Positions 44,866 through 54,026 of a DNA stretch of 64,000 bases are shown here, piece after piece. The notes below the pieces were generated by a model. It searched no databases, was not told the origin of the DNA, and worked only from the letters and a program-made list of their open reading frames with translations. This DNA comes from Arthrobacter sp. 9AX (GTDB taxonomy: Bacteria > Actinomycetota > Actinomycetes > Actinomycetales > Micrococcaceae). The stretch covers positions 2,304,558-2,368,557 of the forward strand of contig NZ_LR733293.1 of assembly GCF_902506095.1 (NCBI RefSeq). The letters run 5' to 3'. Position numbers and translations under genes: made by a program. Every line of letters starts with the position of its first letter. The stretch's first letter is position 1.

Positions 44866-44958
44866 AATGGTCGCTCCTGTACGCCTTCGTAACTCCCCAA
44901 GACAGTCCGGCATGCCCGGACTCCTTCACACTAGAACAGTTAAGCGTGAAGGACTACC

Positions 44959-46173
44959 TTGGGTCTTGTGCGAATAGACATTGTGACTAAAGAGTTCCCG
45001 CCAGAGATCTATGGTGGCGCCGGAGTCCACGTGGCCGAATTGAGCAGGGTGCTTAGTAAGCACGTTGACCTGCAGGTTCGTGCCTTTGGGGCTCCCCGCG
45101 ACCCCGACTATCACGGCGCGGCGGTGACCTCGTACTCCGTGCCGGAGGACCTCGGTTCAGCAAACGCCGCTGTGCAGACGCTGGGGGTGGACCTGCGGAT
45201 CGTCCCGGACATCGCCGGCGCGGACCTGGTCCATTCGCACACCTGGTACGCCAACATGGCCGGACACCTTGCGTCATTGCTCCATGGCATCCCGCACGTC
45301 CTCAGCGCGCACAGCCTGGAGCCGCTGCGGCCCTGGAAGGCCGAGCAGCTCGGTGGCGGGTACGCCCTGTCCTCCTGGGTGGAAAAGACCGCCTACGAGG
45401 CAGCCGCCGCCATCATCGCCGTGTCCGAGGGCATGCGCCAGGACATCCTGCGCAGCTACCCGGATGTTGACCCGGCCAAGGTCCGTGTGGTCCACAACGG
45501 CATCGACGTCGAGCTGTGGCAGCGCGACGAGAACCACGACGCCGTCCGCGCCCTGGGCATCGACCCGGACAAGCCGAGCGTGGTGTTCGTCGGCCGGAAC
45601 ACCCGCCAGAAGGGCGTCCCCTACCTCCTGCGCGCGGCTGCCAAGCTCCCCGCCGACGTCCAGCTTGTCCTGTGTCTGGGCGCTGCCGACACGCCTGAGC
45701 TTGCAGCGGAGACGGCCCGCCTGATCGAGGACCTGCAGCGCGAGCGCACCGGCGTGGTGCTCATCGAGCGCATGCTGCCCCGCCACGAACTGATCCAGGT
45801 GCTCAGCCACGCCACCGCCTTCGCCTGCCCGTCCATCTACGAACCGCTGGGCATCGTGAATCTCGAAGCCATGGCCTGCGGCGCGGCGGTTGTCGCCAGT
45901 GCCACGGGTGGTATCCCGGAAGTGGTGGAGCACGGCCAGACCGGCCTGCTCGTTGAGCTGGAGCAGGTCAACGACGGCACCGGAACACCCCTCGACCCGG
46001 AAAAGTTCGTCACCGAGTTCGCCGCCGCCCTCACCGAGGTGGTCTCCGACCCGGAGCGCGCCCGCGCCATGGGACAGGCCGGCCGGGTACGTGCCGAAAA
46101 GCACTTCTCCTGGGAGTCCATCACGGAAACCACGCTTGAGGTATACCGCTCCGTGCTCCCGGCGCAGAGCTAG
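44959..46173 (+). CDS. glgA: ADP-glucose-dependent glycosyltransferase GlgA/GlgM (GT4)
   Basis: 404 residues. TTG 44959 has GAAGG at good spacing; GTG 44968 ([21 protein letters not shown]) is the alternative. GT4 layout: N-terminal Rossmann domain with [15 protein letters not shown]-terminal domain with [14 protein letters not shown] and [19 protein letters not shown] carrying the E-x7-E pair. Actinobacterial members of this type make glycogen or maltose-1-phosphate from ADP-glucose. Divergent from glgC across 93 bp, the same pairing as glgA/glgC in mycobacteria. Confidence 0.93.
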   Translation: MGLVRIDIVTKEFPPEIYGGAGVHVAELSRVLSKHVDLQVRAFGAPRDPDYHGAAVTSYSVPEDLGSANAAVQTLGVDLRIVPDIAGADLVHSHTWYANMAGHLASLLHGIPHVLSAHSLEPLRPWKAEQLGGGYALSSWVEKTAYEAAAAIIAVSEGMRQDILRSYPDVDPAKVRVVHNGIDVELWQRDENHDAVRALGIDPDKPSVVFVGRNTRQKGVPYLLRAAAKLPADVQLVLCLGAADTPELAAETARLIEDLQRERTGVVLIERMLPRHELIQVLSHATAFACPSIYEPLGIVNLEAMACGAAVVASATGGIPEVVEHGQTGLLVELEQVNDGTGTPLDPEKFVTEFAAALTEVVSDPERARAMGQAGRVRAEKHFSWESITETTLEVYRSVLPAQS

Positions 46174-46190
46174 CGTCCCGGGACGATGTA

Positions 46191-46236
46191 CGGCGACGGC
46201 GCCGCCCACCTTGAGAGGTGGGCGGCGCCGTCGCCG
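46191..46236. terminator. Perfect 21-bp hairpin terminator after glgA
   Basis: The 21 bases from 46191 (CGGCGACGGCGCC...ACCT) are exactly complementary to 46216-46236, with loop TGAG. It separates the convergent glgA and acyl-CoA oxidase genes and probably serves both. Confidence 0.9.
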
Positions 46237-46255
46237 TTATTGCAGCTGGGGACGG

Positions 46256-48349
46256 TCAGCTCCGGTTGCCTGCCGTGCGGGCCAGCAGGATCTTCTCATC
46301 CACGGGCGCCGTCCCGCTGGCCCGCTGGCTGCGGAAGTAAGCACGCGCCTCGTCCTGCCGTTCCCTCTCCGCGCCGGTGCCAACGGCAGCACGCACATGG
46401 TCGTCGCCGTAACCGAAGGCGTCCACGAGGTCAACGGCGTGCGGGCGGATCTTCACCAGCAGCCTGTTGATGTACTCACCCACGGTCCGGCCGCGCTGCA
46501 TCGAGAGGCGGCCGTTCATCAGGTACCAGGACAGGTTCTTCTCGATCAGTGACAGGCCGAACAGGTCCCGCAGCCAGGTGAGGACCGTCCGCGTGCCGGG
46601 GTCCGCGGCATCGCCCAGAGCGTCGGTGAAGGCCTCCCACTGAAGCAGTTCGGCATGGGCCTGGGCGGCCTCAATGAGCTCATTCTGGTGCCGGTTGAAC
46701 AGGGCAGCACCCTTCTCCTGCGACAGCCGGCCCGTACCCCTGAGCGCCGTTGCTGCTTCGGCCACCATGGTCTGCACCCGGTCGGTGAGCAGTGCACGCT
46801 GGCCTTCCTCGTCGCGGAGGGCGATGGCGGCTTTCTGCACCGAACCGGAGTCGGCCACAAACTGGGCTACCTGCCGCAGGCCGGTGCGGTGAATGGCCGT
46901 CCCGGTCGCCTGCCCCACCACATACCGGGCCAGCACGCCGAAGTCGACGCTGCGGAATTCCTTGGCGTAGTCCGCCAGGAGCCGCTTGGCCACAAGCTGC
47001 AACAGCACGGTGTTGTCGCCCTCGAAGGTGGCGTAGACATCAAGGTCCGCCCGGAGTGATGCAAAGCGGTTCTCGATCAGGAACCCGGCGCCTCCGCACG
47101 CCTCCCGGCATTCCTGCAGGGTGTCCAGCGCGTGCCAAGTACTCAGCGGCTTCAGTGCGGCGGCAAGGGTTTCCAGGTCCTGGCGGTCTTCATCCGTGTC
47201 GTGGGCGCCGGAGAAGACGTTGTCGAACTTCTGCAGCAGTTGCTCATGGGCAAAGCCGGCCGCGTACGTTGTGGCCAGCCGGGTGAACAGGCGCTTCTGG
47301 TGCCGCTGGTAATCAAGCAGCACTTCCTCCTCGGTGTGGGAGGAGGCGTTGAACTGCCGGCGTTCGGTGGCGTACTGGATGGCCGCCTTCAAGGCCACCT
47401 TGGACGCGGCCACTGCAGCGCCGTCCAGCGACACACGTCCCTGGACCAAAGTTCCCAGCATGGTGAAGAAGCGGCGGCCGGGGCTGGCGATCGGGGAGCT
47501 GTAGGTCCCTTCGGCGTCGACGTCCCCGTAGCGGTTCAGCAGGTTGGTCCGCGGGATGCGCACGTTGGTGAAGTGCAGCCGGCCGTTGTCTATCCCGTTG
47601 AGTCCGCCTTTGATGCCGTCGTCCTCGCCGCCGATGCCGGGCAGGAATTCCCTCGTGTCCGGGTCCCGGAGGTCAACATAGAACGCGTGGACCCCGTGGT
47701 TCACGCCGAGGGTGACCAGTTGGGCGAACACCACGGCGCCCAGCCCGTCATTGGCCGCGTTGCCGATGTAGTCCTTCCACGCCGCCCGGAAGGGCGTATG
47801 CACCACGAATTCGTCGGTGGCGGGATCGTAGGTGGCGGTGGTGGCGATGCTGGCCACGTCCGAGCCGTGTCCGGTTTCGGTCATGGCAAAGCAGCCGGGG
47901 ATCTCCAGGCTCATGATGCCTGGGAGCCACTTGGCGTGATGCTCAGCCGTGCCAAGGTGCATCACCGCGGAACCGAAGAGCCCCCACTGGACACCGGCCT
48001 TGATCTGCAGCGACGGATCCGCCACCACGAGTTCCTCAAACCCCGCGATGTTTCCGCCGTGGTCATCGGAGCCGCCCAGCGACTCGGGGAAGGCCCGGTG
48101 GACGGACTCATTCTCCACGAGGTATTTCAGCTGCCCGAACACCCGGGCGCGGTGCTCGGTGTGGGTGAGTCCTTCGATCTTGTGCAGCTCGGGGCGTGCT
48201 GCGAGGTCCCGGGCCTGGCGCCGGATGGTTGCCCACTTGCCCAGGAGCTGTTCGCCCAGCGCGGCAACATCGACGGCGGGCTGTGCTGCAGCTGCCGCTG
48301 GGGCGGGGCGTTGCCTTCTTCCGGCGGGACGGTCCACTAGTTCAGTCAT
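46256..48349 (-). CDS. Acyl-CoA oxidase/dehydrogenase family enzyme
   Basis: 697 residues, the length of acyl-CoA oxidases rather than about 380-residue dehydrogenases. Seen: CFAMTETGHGSDVASIATTATYD (flavin and substrate site), a middle beta domain, and a C-terminal helical half with the family's EACGGAGFLIENRFASLRADLDVYATFEGDN, where the Glu in TFEGDN fits the catalytic base. It performs the first step of beta-oxidation, using O2 if a true oxidase. It lies 81 bases downstream of the TetR gene on the same strand. Confidence 0.92.
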   Translation of the reverse strand: MTELVDRPAGRRQRPAPAAAAAQPAVDVAALGEQLLGKWATIRRQARDLAARPELHKIEGLTHTEHRARVFGQLKYLVENESVHRAFPESLGGSDDHGGNIAGFEELVVADPSLQIKAGVQWGLFGSAVMHLGTAEHHAKWLPGIMSLEIPGCFAMTETGHGSDVASIATTATYDPATDEFVVHTPFRAAWKDYIGNAANDGLGAVVFAQLVTLGVNHGVHAFYVDLRDPDTREFLPGIGGEDDGIKGGLNGIDNGRLHFTNVRIPRTNLLNRYGDVDAEGTYSSPIASPGRRFFTMLGTLVQGRVSLDGAAVAASKVALKAAIQYATERRQFNASSHTEEEVLLDYQRHQKRLFTRLATTYAAGFAHEQLLQKFDNVFSGAHDTDEDRQDLETLAAALKPLSTWHALDTLQECREACGGAGFLIENRFASLRADLDVYATFEGDNTVLLQLVAKRLLADYAKEFRSVDFGVLARYVVGQATGTAIHRTGLRQVAQFVADSGSVQKAAIALRDEEGQRALLTDRVQTMVAEAATALRGTGRLSQEKGAALFNRHQNELIEAAQAHAELLQWEAFTDALGDAADPGTRTVLTWLRDLFGLSLIEKNLSWYLMNGRLSMQRGRTVGEYINRLLVKIRPHAVDLVDAFGYGDDHVRAAVGTGAERERQDEARAYFRSQRASGTAPVDEKILLARTAGNRS

Positions 48350-48430
48350 GTCGTAGTCCTTCGTTGGTGCTGACAGAGGGGTTCTGGTGCGGCGACGTGT
48401 TGGTGGTGCGGTGACGCGGGGCAGCGGGTG

Positions 48431-49120
48431 CTACGTCCGGGTGGACGGCGAGAGTTCGGGGGCGATGCCGACGCACAGCCAGTCGGTGATCTGGTGTGCC
48501 ATTGCCTCCTGCCCGGGCCTGTCCGGGGACGAGGGGGTGTTGAGCCATTGTTCACCGGCGTTCCGCACCATTCCGATTGCGGCTTTGGGCCAGTAGCCGA
48601 TGACGGCCTCCTTGCCGTCGCCCAAATGCGAGCGCATGGGCGTGGCGATCATCTCGGCCACCGCGTCAAAGAAGTGCCCCAAGGCCGCCGAGCCTGCTCC
48701 CGGGTCCTGGGTGCTGTCCGCGTCGGCGGCATGGCGCGTGACAAAGGTATAGACGCTGGGACTTGTGCTCGCCATCTGCAAGTACGCGTTGACCATGGCC
48801 AGGAGTCCTTCACGTGGGGTGTCGGCGCTCTGCGCGGCTTCCCGGATCCGGCGCTGCATCTGGCTGAGGACCACTTCTCCCACAGCCTGCTGCAGGCCGG
48901 CCTTGTCTCCGAAGTAGCGGTAGAACACGGATTTGGAGGTGCCGGCGGCGGCCGCTATATCCTCCATCGACGCGTCGCTGCCCAGGGCGTGCACTGCCCT
49001 TCGCGCTGATTTGATCAGCTCCCGCCGCCGTTCCTCCCGGTGGCTCTGCCAGCGCGACGAACGTCCGTCGCCCGGAGCGGCGTCAGGCGTGGCGGAGGTG
49101 CCGGTCTGCTGGATGTTCAC
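48431..49120 (-). CDS. TetR-family regulator of the fatty-acid degradation locus
   Basis: 229 residues from GTG 49120, directly beside its candidate operator; an upstream in-frame ATG at 49282 would overlap the thiolase gene. The HTH is SMEDIAAAAGTSKSVFYRYFGDKAGL after a variable N-terminus (residues 1-28); the C-terminus is a helical ligand domain. It probably represses itself and the thiolase/FabG/MaoC operon, releasing on an acyl-CoA. Because the start codon abuts the operator, its message must be leaderless or nearly so. Confidence 0.88.
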   Translation of the reverse strand: MNIQQTGTSATPDAAPGDGRSSRWQSHREERRRELIKSARRAVHALGSDASMEDIAAAAGTSKSVFYRYFGDKAGLQQAVGEVVLSQMQRRIREAAQSADTPREGLLAMVNAYLQMASTSPSVYTFVTRHAADADSTQDPGAGSAALGHFFDAVAEMIATPMRSHLGDGKEAVIGYWPKAAIGMVRNAGEQWLNTPSSPDRPGQEAMAHQITDWLCVGIAPELSPSTRT

Positions 49121-49151
49121 GATACCCAGCGTATCAGGTACGCTGGGTATC
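49121..49151. promoter_or_regulatory. Perfect palindromic operator (13+5+13 bp)
   Basis: GATACCCAGCGTA (49121-49133) and TACGCTGGGTATC (49139-49151) are exact inverted repeats around TCAGG. It lies between the divergent TetR and thiolase genes, 30 bases before the thiolase ATG. I saw no second copy near the acyl-CoA oxidase start. Confidence 0.85.
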
Positions 49152-49181
49152 GGTAACCGTACGTGACCCGAGGAGATACCG

Positions 49182-50546
49182 ATGTCCATTGACGGACAGA
49201 CCACTACCGGACCTGACGAAGCCGGCGCTTCCGCCGCAGCCTCCGCCCCCGGGCTTCGCAGGGCAGTGATTGTTGGCGGCAACAGGATCCCGTTCGCCCG
49301 TGCGGGCGGGGCTTATGCCAAATCCTCGAACCAGGACATGCTGACGGCGGCACTGGACGGCCTGATCGCACGCTTTGGACTGCAGGACGAGCGGATCGGG
49401 GAAGTGGCGGCGGGCGCCGTACTGAAGCACTCCCGGGACTTCAACCTCACCCGGGAAGCGGTACTGGGTTCCGCCCTGTCGCCCGAAACCCCCGCATATG
49501 ACCTCCAGCAGGCCTGCGCCACGGGACTTGAGACCGTGGTGGGTTTGTCCAACAAGATCAAACTGGGACAGATCGACTCTGGAATCGCCGGCGGCGTTGA
49601 CTCGGCCTCAGACGCGCCGGTGGTGGTCAGCGAGGGGCTCCGCGAAGCCATCCTCGACCTCCACCGGGCCAAAAGCCTGCCGCAGCGGCTGCAGATCCTC
49701 AGCCGCCTGCGGCCCAAGGACCTCGCCCCGCTGGCTCCCGGCACCTCCGAACCCCGGACCGGTCTTTCCATGGGGGAGCACCAGGCACTCACCACGTCGC
49801 AGTGGAAGGTGTCCCGTGAAGCACAGGATGAACTGGCGCTCAACAGCCACCGGAACCTTGCGGCGGCCTACGACGCCGGGTTCTTCGACGACCTCCTCAC
49901 GCCTTACCGCGGGCTGACCCGCGACGGGAACCTGCGTGCGGACACCTCACTCGAAAAGCTCTCCGGACTGAAGCCGGTCTTCGGAAAGAACCTCGGCGCC
50001 GACGCCACCATGACGGCCGGGAACTCCACTCCATTGACCGACGGAGCCTCCACGGTCCTGCTGGCCTCCGACGAATGGGCTGACGCCCGGGACCTGCCCA
50101 AGCTTGCCGCCGTCGTTGACGCGGAAGCGGCGGCTGTGGACTTTGTGCACGGCAAGGACGGCCTGCTGATGGCCCCGGTGTTCGCCGTGCCGCGTCTGCT
50201 GGCCCGGCAGGGGCTGACCCTGGAGGACATCGACTTTTTCGAGATCCATGAAGCCTTCGCCTCCACTGTCCTCAGCATCCTCGCCGCCTGGGAGGACGAG
50301 GACTTCGGACGTACCCGGCTCGGACTGGACGGCGCTTTCGGCAAAATCGACAGGTCCCGGTTGAACGTCAACGGTTCCTCGCTGGCAGCGGGCCATCCGT
50401 TCGCCGCAACCGGTGGCAGGATTGTCGCTTCACTGGCCAAGACGGTGCACGCCACGGCCAGAGCCGAGGGCCGGCCCGTCCGGGGTTTGGTGTCGGTATG
50501 CGCGGCCGGCGGGCTGGGCGTGGCCGCCATCCTGGAATCACTGTAG
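49182..50546 (+). CDS. Acetyl-CoA C-acyltransferase (thiolase)
   Basis: 454 residues. Nucleophile Cys in LQQACATGLETVV, EIHEAFAST, His in AAGHPFAATGG and the second Cys in SVCAAGGLGVA are all present, unlike the thiolase at 11.3 kb. It has a long middle loop (RAKSLPQRLQILSRLRPKDL) seen in FadI-like thiolases. It cleaves 3-oxoacyl-CoA in beta-oxidation. First gene of a three-gene operon. Confidence 0.93.
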   Translation: MSIDGQTTTGPDEAGASAAASAPGLRRAVIVGGNRIPFARAGGAYAKSSNQDMLTAALDGLIARFGLQDERIGEVAAGAVLKHSRDFNLTREAVLGSALSPETPAYDLQQACATGLETVVGLSNKIKLGQIDSGIAGGVDSASDAPVVVSEGLREAILDLHRAKSLPQRLQILSRLRPKDLAPLAPGTSEPRTGLSMGEHQALTTSQWKVSREAQDELALNSHRNLAAAYDAGFFDDLLTPYRGLTRDGNLRADTSLEKLSGLKPVFGKNLGADATMTAGNSTPLTDGASTVLLASDEWADARDLPKLAAVVDAEAAAVDFVHGKDGLLMAPVFAVPRLLARQGLTLEDIDFFEIHEAFASTVLSILAAWEDEDFGRTRLGLDGAFGKIDRSRLNVNGSSLAAGHPFAATGGRIVASLAKTVHATARAEGRPVRGLVSVCAAGGLGVAAILESL

Positions 50547-50554
50547 GGGCACGG

Positions 50555-51895
50555 ATGACTGACACATACGCGCACCTCGTAAACCAAGGCCTGGGCCGGA
50601 ATGTCGCCAAGAGGCTCGGGCTGCCGCAGCCCGCCGTCCTGCGCCGGTACCGGCCCGGTCAGCCGCTCATCACCGGACCGATCGTGGTCCAGGGAAACAC
50701 GCCCGGCGCCGACAACCTGGCGGCCGAACTCCTCTCCTGGGACCTGGACGTCAGGAGGCACGCCGTTCCGAAAGAGAAGCTCGGAGCCATCATCGTGGTC
50801 CTCGACGACGTGGCACGTCCTGAAGACCTCGGCAAGCCGGTCCTGGCCGCCGCTGCTTCCCTCCGGGACCTCGGCCCGGGCGGACGGATCATCACCGTGT
50901 CCCGGCCCGCGTCCGACGCCGCCACACCGGCCCAGGCTGCCGCCCGGCAGGGGGTGGACGGTCTCCTCCGCTCCCTGGCGAAGGAACTGCGCGCCGGCGC
51001 CACCGGGAACGGCCTGCTCCTGGCGCCGAACGTCGAAACCACAAGCCCCGGCGCGCTGGCGGCAGTAAGGTTCTTCCTCTCCGGCCGGTCCGCTTTTGTG
51101 GATGGACAGTTCCTTACGGTATCCACCGCGGCTGGAGAACCTCCACGCAACGTGGAGAAACCGCTGGAAGGAAGGATCGCCGTCGTCACCGGGGCGGCGC
51201 GCGGCATCGGAGCGGCCATCGCCCGGACACTGCACCGCGACGGCGCCACCATGGTGCTGGTGGACATCCCGGCGGCCGGCGACCACCTTGCCGAGGTGGC
51301 CAATGAGGTCAAAGGCACTGCCCTCCAGCTGGACATCACCAGGGACGACGCCGGCCAGCGGATCCTGGAGCACGCCGTGCAGCGGCACGGGCGCCTGGAC
51401 ATCATGGTCCACAACGCCGGTATCACCAGGGATAAGCTCCTGGCCAATATGGACGAGTCCCGCTGGAACTCGGTGATCCAGGTCAACATCGCTGCCCAGC
51501 TCCGGATCAACGAGGCACTGCTCGCGTCGGAACACTTCCGTTCGTCACCCCGGATCGTGTCCGTGGCGTCCACCAGTGGCATTGCAGGCAACCGCGGCCA
51601 GACCAACTATGCGGCCTCCAAGGGCGGGGTGGTGGGCATGGTGCGGGCCACCGCGCCGCTGATCGCCGCCCATGGCGGCTCGATCAATGCCGTGGCGCCG
51701 GGCTTCATCGAAACGGAGATGACAGCCCGGATTCCCTTCGCCCTGCGGGAGGTGGGGCGCCGCCTGAACTCGCTGCAGCAGGGCGGCCAGCCAGCCGATG
51801 TTGCGGAGACCATTGCCTTCCTCGCCAGTGACGCCGCGGGCGGCATCAACGGTGAGGTGCTCCGGGTCTGCGGACAGAACCTGGTGGGGGCATGA
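50555..51895 (+). CDS. High-molecular-weight FabG (3-oxoacyl-CoA/ACP reductase)
   Basis: 446 residues from ATG 50555, 8 bases after the thiolase stop. Residues 1-205 form a Rossmann-like domain without a clear dinucleotide motif; residues 208-446 are a complete SDR with TGAARGIG, NAGIT, SVASTSGIAG and YAASK. This two-domain layout matches mycobacterial FabG4. Between a thiolase and a hydratase it probably works in the oxidative direction on 3-hydroxyacyl-CoA. Confidence 0.9.
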   Translation: MTDTYAHLVNQGLGRNVAKRLGLPQPAVLRRYRPGQPLITGPIVVQGNTPGADNLAAELLSWDLDVRRHAVPKEKLGAIIVVLDDVARPEDLGKPVLAAAASLRDLGPGGRIITVSRPASDAATPAQAAARQGVDGLLRSLAKELRAGATGNGLLLAPNVETTSPGALAAVRFFLSGRSAFVDGQFLTVSTAAGEPPRNVEKPLEGRIAVVTGAARGIGAAIARTLHRDGATMVLVDIPAAGDHLAEVANEVKGTALQLDITRDDAGQRILEHAVQRHGRLDIMVHNAGITRDKLLANMDESRWNSVIQVNIAAQLRINEALLASEHFRSSPRIVSVASTSGIAGNRGQTNYAASKGGVVGMVRATAPLIAAHGGSINAVAPGFIETEMTARIPFALREVGRRLNSLQQGGQPADVAETIAFLASDAAGGINGEVLRVCGQNLVGA

Positions 51896-52803
51896 CGCCC
51901 GTGCAGCCGGTCATCCTGGGGGAGATGCCGTCGCTGTCCAAGCTCTACGTCAACGCGGCGGCCCAGGCGGCGCGGCGGAGGCTGATGGGGACCCAGGACG
52001 GCTCCGCCCTGCCGGCCGAGAGCCACGAGGTACGAGGGGTAGGCGTGGATGTGGGGAACCTGACTGCCTACCAGCACCTCATTGGTGAAACAGCCAGCGA
52101 CGTCCTGCCGGCCGGGTTTATCCACGCCCTCGCGTTCCCCCTCGCCATGAGCGTGCTGAACCGGGATGACTTCCCGCTGCCGCTGCTCGGCATGATCCAC
52201 CTCCGGAACAGTGTGCAGCAGCTGGCTCCCGTGCTCTTCACCGACGTACTGGATATCACGGCGCACGTCGAAAACCTGCGTGGCCACCGTGCGGGGACCC
52301 AGGTGGATGTGGTGAGTGAAGTGCGCCTGGCCGGGTCGCCGGACACGTGCTGGCGCGGTGTTTCCACCTATCTCGCGAAGGGCGTGTTCCTGCCGGGCAT
52401 CGACAAACCCTCACCTGCGCCGGTGCGGGCCGATTTCAAGGCCCCTGATCCCACGGCACTCTGGCAGCTGGGCGTAGACACCGGCAGGGCCTACGCAGCC
52501 GTGTCCGGCGACTTCAACCCCATCCACCTCAGCGTGCTCTCAGCGAAGGCCTTGGGGATGCGCCGCTCCATCGCCCACGGAATGTACCTGGCGTCCCGGG
52601 CGCTGGCCGATGTCGGCGCAGTCCGCGGTGATTCCTTCACCTGGGACGTGGAGTTCGAGGCGCCGGTGTTCCTTCCATGCCGGGTTGCGCTGGACATCAG
52701 CAGTGCCGCCGGGACCTCCGGGACGTGGGAACGGTCCGATTTTGTGGCCTGGAATCCCCGGTCCGGCCGCCGGCATTTCAGCGGTTCCGTGTCCCTGTCC
52801 TAG
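51892..52803 (+). CDS. MaoC-type (R)-specific enoyl-CoA hydratase
   Basis: 303 residues, a double hot-dog fold. The hydratase-2 motif is in the second half: SGDFNPIHLSVLSAKALGMRRSIAHGMYLASRAL, with the catalytic Asp and His. It overlaps the FabG stop as ATGA. With the acyl-CoA oxidase, FabG and thiolase it completes a beta-oxidation set. Confidence 0.92.
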   Translation: MTPVQPVILGEMPSLSKLYVNAAAQAARRRLMGTQDGSALPAESHEVRGVGVDVGNLTAYQHLIGETASDVLPAGFIHALAFPLAMSVLNRDDFPLPLLGMIHLRNSVQQLAPVLFTDVLDITAHVENLRGHRAGTQVDVVSEVRLAGSPDTCWRGVSTYLAKGVFLPGIDKPSPAPVRADFKAPDPTALWQLGVDTGRAYAAVSGDFNPIHLSVLSAKALGMRRSIAHGMYLASRALADVGAVRGDSFTWDVEFEAPVFLPCRVALDISSAAGTSGTWERSDFVAWNPRSGRRHFSGSVSLS

Positions 52804-52812
52804 CCCACCGCT

Positions 52813-53946
52813 TTACGACGGCGCGGACTCAGTCCCGGGGCGGACCGACCGGAGGATCCGGTGCAGGCTGAGCAGGATGGATTCCGACGCCGGGACGGCG
52901 CCCGGGTCCAGTTCCCGTCCGGCGGTGGAAGCCATGCAGGTTTCCACCGCCGTTGTGGCGGCCGCCAGCCGTTCCGCCCACTGTTCCACATCCCCATCGC
53001 TGAGGGAACACAGCAGTTCCCCCGTCGCCGTGATGGCGTCGGCGAGGGGTACGTTGTCCTGCAGCGGGACGGTGTAGGGCACGTCACTTTCCCAGATCAC
53101 ATCAGAGAGCACGTCAGTCATGTCCTGGACGTGGAAGGTCACGCGTTCAAGCTGGCGCAGATTGCGGTAATCCTGGTCCACGTCCCGGGGATGCAGCCTT
53201 CGCCGGGGATTGGCCCGCCGGCTGGCGTCTGCTTCCTTCACGAGGTGCCGGACGGAGCGGGTGGCCGATGCCAGCTCGTCCGAACGTCGGGACCATTCTT
53301 CGTGCTCCGGCGGCCACTCTTCCTTGAGCGCGGTGCCCATATCCGTCAGTTGCCTGCCGAGGGCGAGGCGCAGGTCATCGAGGCTCGCGGCCGCTGCTTG
53401 CAGGTGGAGCGGGGGAAAAACCAGGAAGTTGACGGCGATGCCCACGGCGACGCCAACTCCCATCTGCACCAGGTAACCCACGGAAAAGTCGTCGGCGTTG
53501 CTGCCACCCACGAGCAGTACCAGCAGGGCCGCCGTCGGAATCCAGTCACTGCCTGAGCCCAGCCCCGGCAAGCCCCCCAGCAACACACCAATTCCCATAA
53601 AGACGGCCACCGTGAGCGGCGAGGGGTCGGTGACGTTCACCAGGAGTACCGCAAGCCCTATCCCTACCGCCAGGCCGGCAAGGGCCTGCACACCCTGCCG
53701 GACGGAGCCCGCCACGTTGTGGTACATCGCCACCAAGGCTCCCAGGGGGGCGTAGTAGGCATAGTGTGACGCGCTGCCGGGGATCAGCGGCGCGATGAAG
53801 AACGCCAGCCCCGCGGCCAGTGCCGCTTTCGCCGCCAACTGCAGGCGCTGTGCGGCGAAGGCAGCAGACACGCCTGCCGCCGCGTGCTTAATGAATTGGG
53901 TCCCCCTGGCCCACCGGACTGCCGGACGTGCTTGAGAATTGCCCAT
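52813..53946 (-). CDS. FUSC/aromatic-acid-exporter-like membrane protein
   Basis: 377 residues from ATG 53946 (53982 is possible). About six membrane helices in the first 200 residues (LQLAAKAALAAGLAFFIAPLI, YYAPLGALVAMYHNVAGSVR, GLAVGIGLAVLLV...), then a cytosolic helical domain of 170 residues. This is the FUSC arrangement linked to efflux of aromatic acids. It lies 9 bases from the convergent MaoC gene. Substrate unknown. Confidence 0.85.
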   Translation of the reverse strand: MGNSQARPAVRWARGTQFIKHAAAGVSAAFAAQRLQLAAKAALAAGLAFFIAPLIPGSASHYAYYAPLGALVAMYHNVAGSVRQGVQALAGLAVGIGLAVLLVNVTDPSPLTVAVFMGIGVLLGGLPGLGSGSDWIPTAALLVLLVGGSNADDFSVGYLVQMGVGVAVGIAVNFLVFPPLHLQAAAASLDDLRLALGRQLTDMGTALKEEWPPEHEEWSRRSDELASATRSVRHLVKEADASRRANPRRRLHPRDVDQDYRNLRQLERVTFHVQDMTDVLSDVIWESDVPYTVPLQDNVPLADAITATGELLCSLSDGDVEQWAERLAAATTAVETCMASTAGRELDPGAVPASESILLSLHRILRSVRPGTESAPS

Positions 53947-54026
53947 CCGCCCCACCTTAGGACCCCGCGCCGGCAACCACAACGCCGCAGGTCAAGCGGG
54001 TGGGCAAGCCCTGCGGACCGGCCTCA

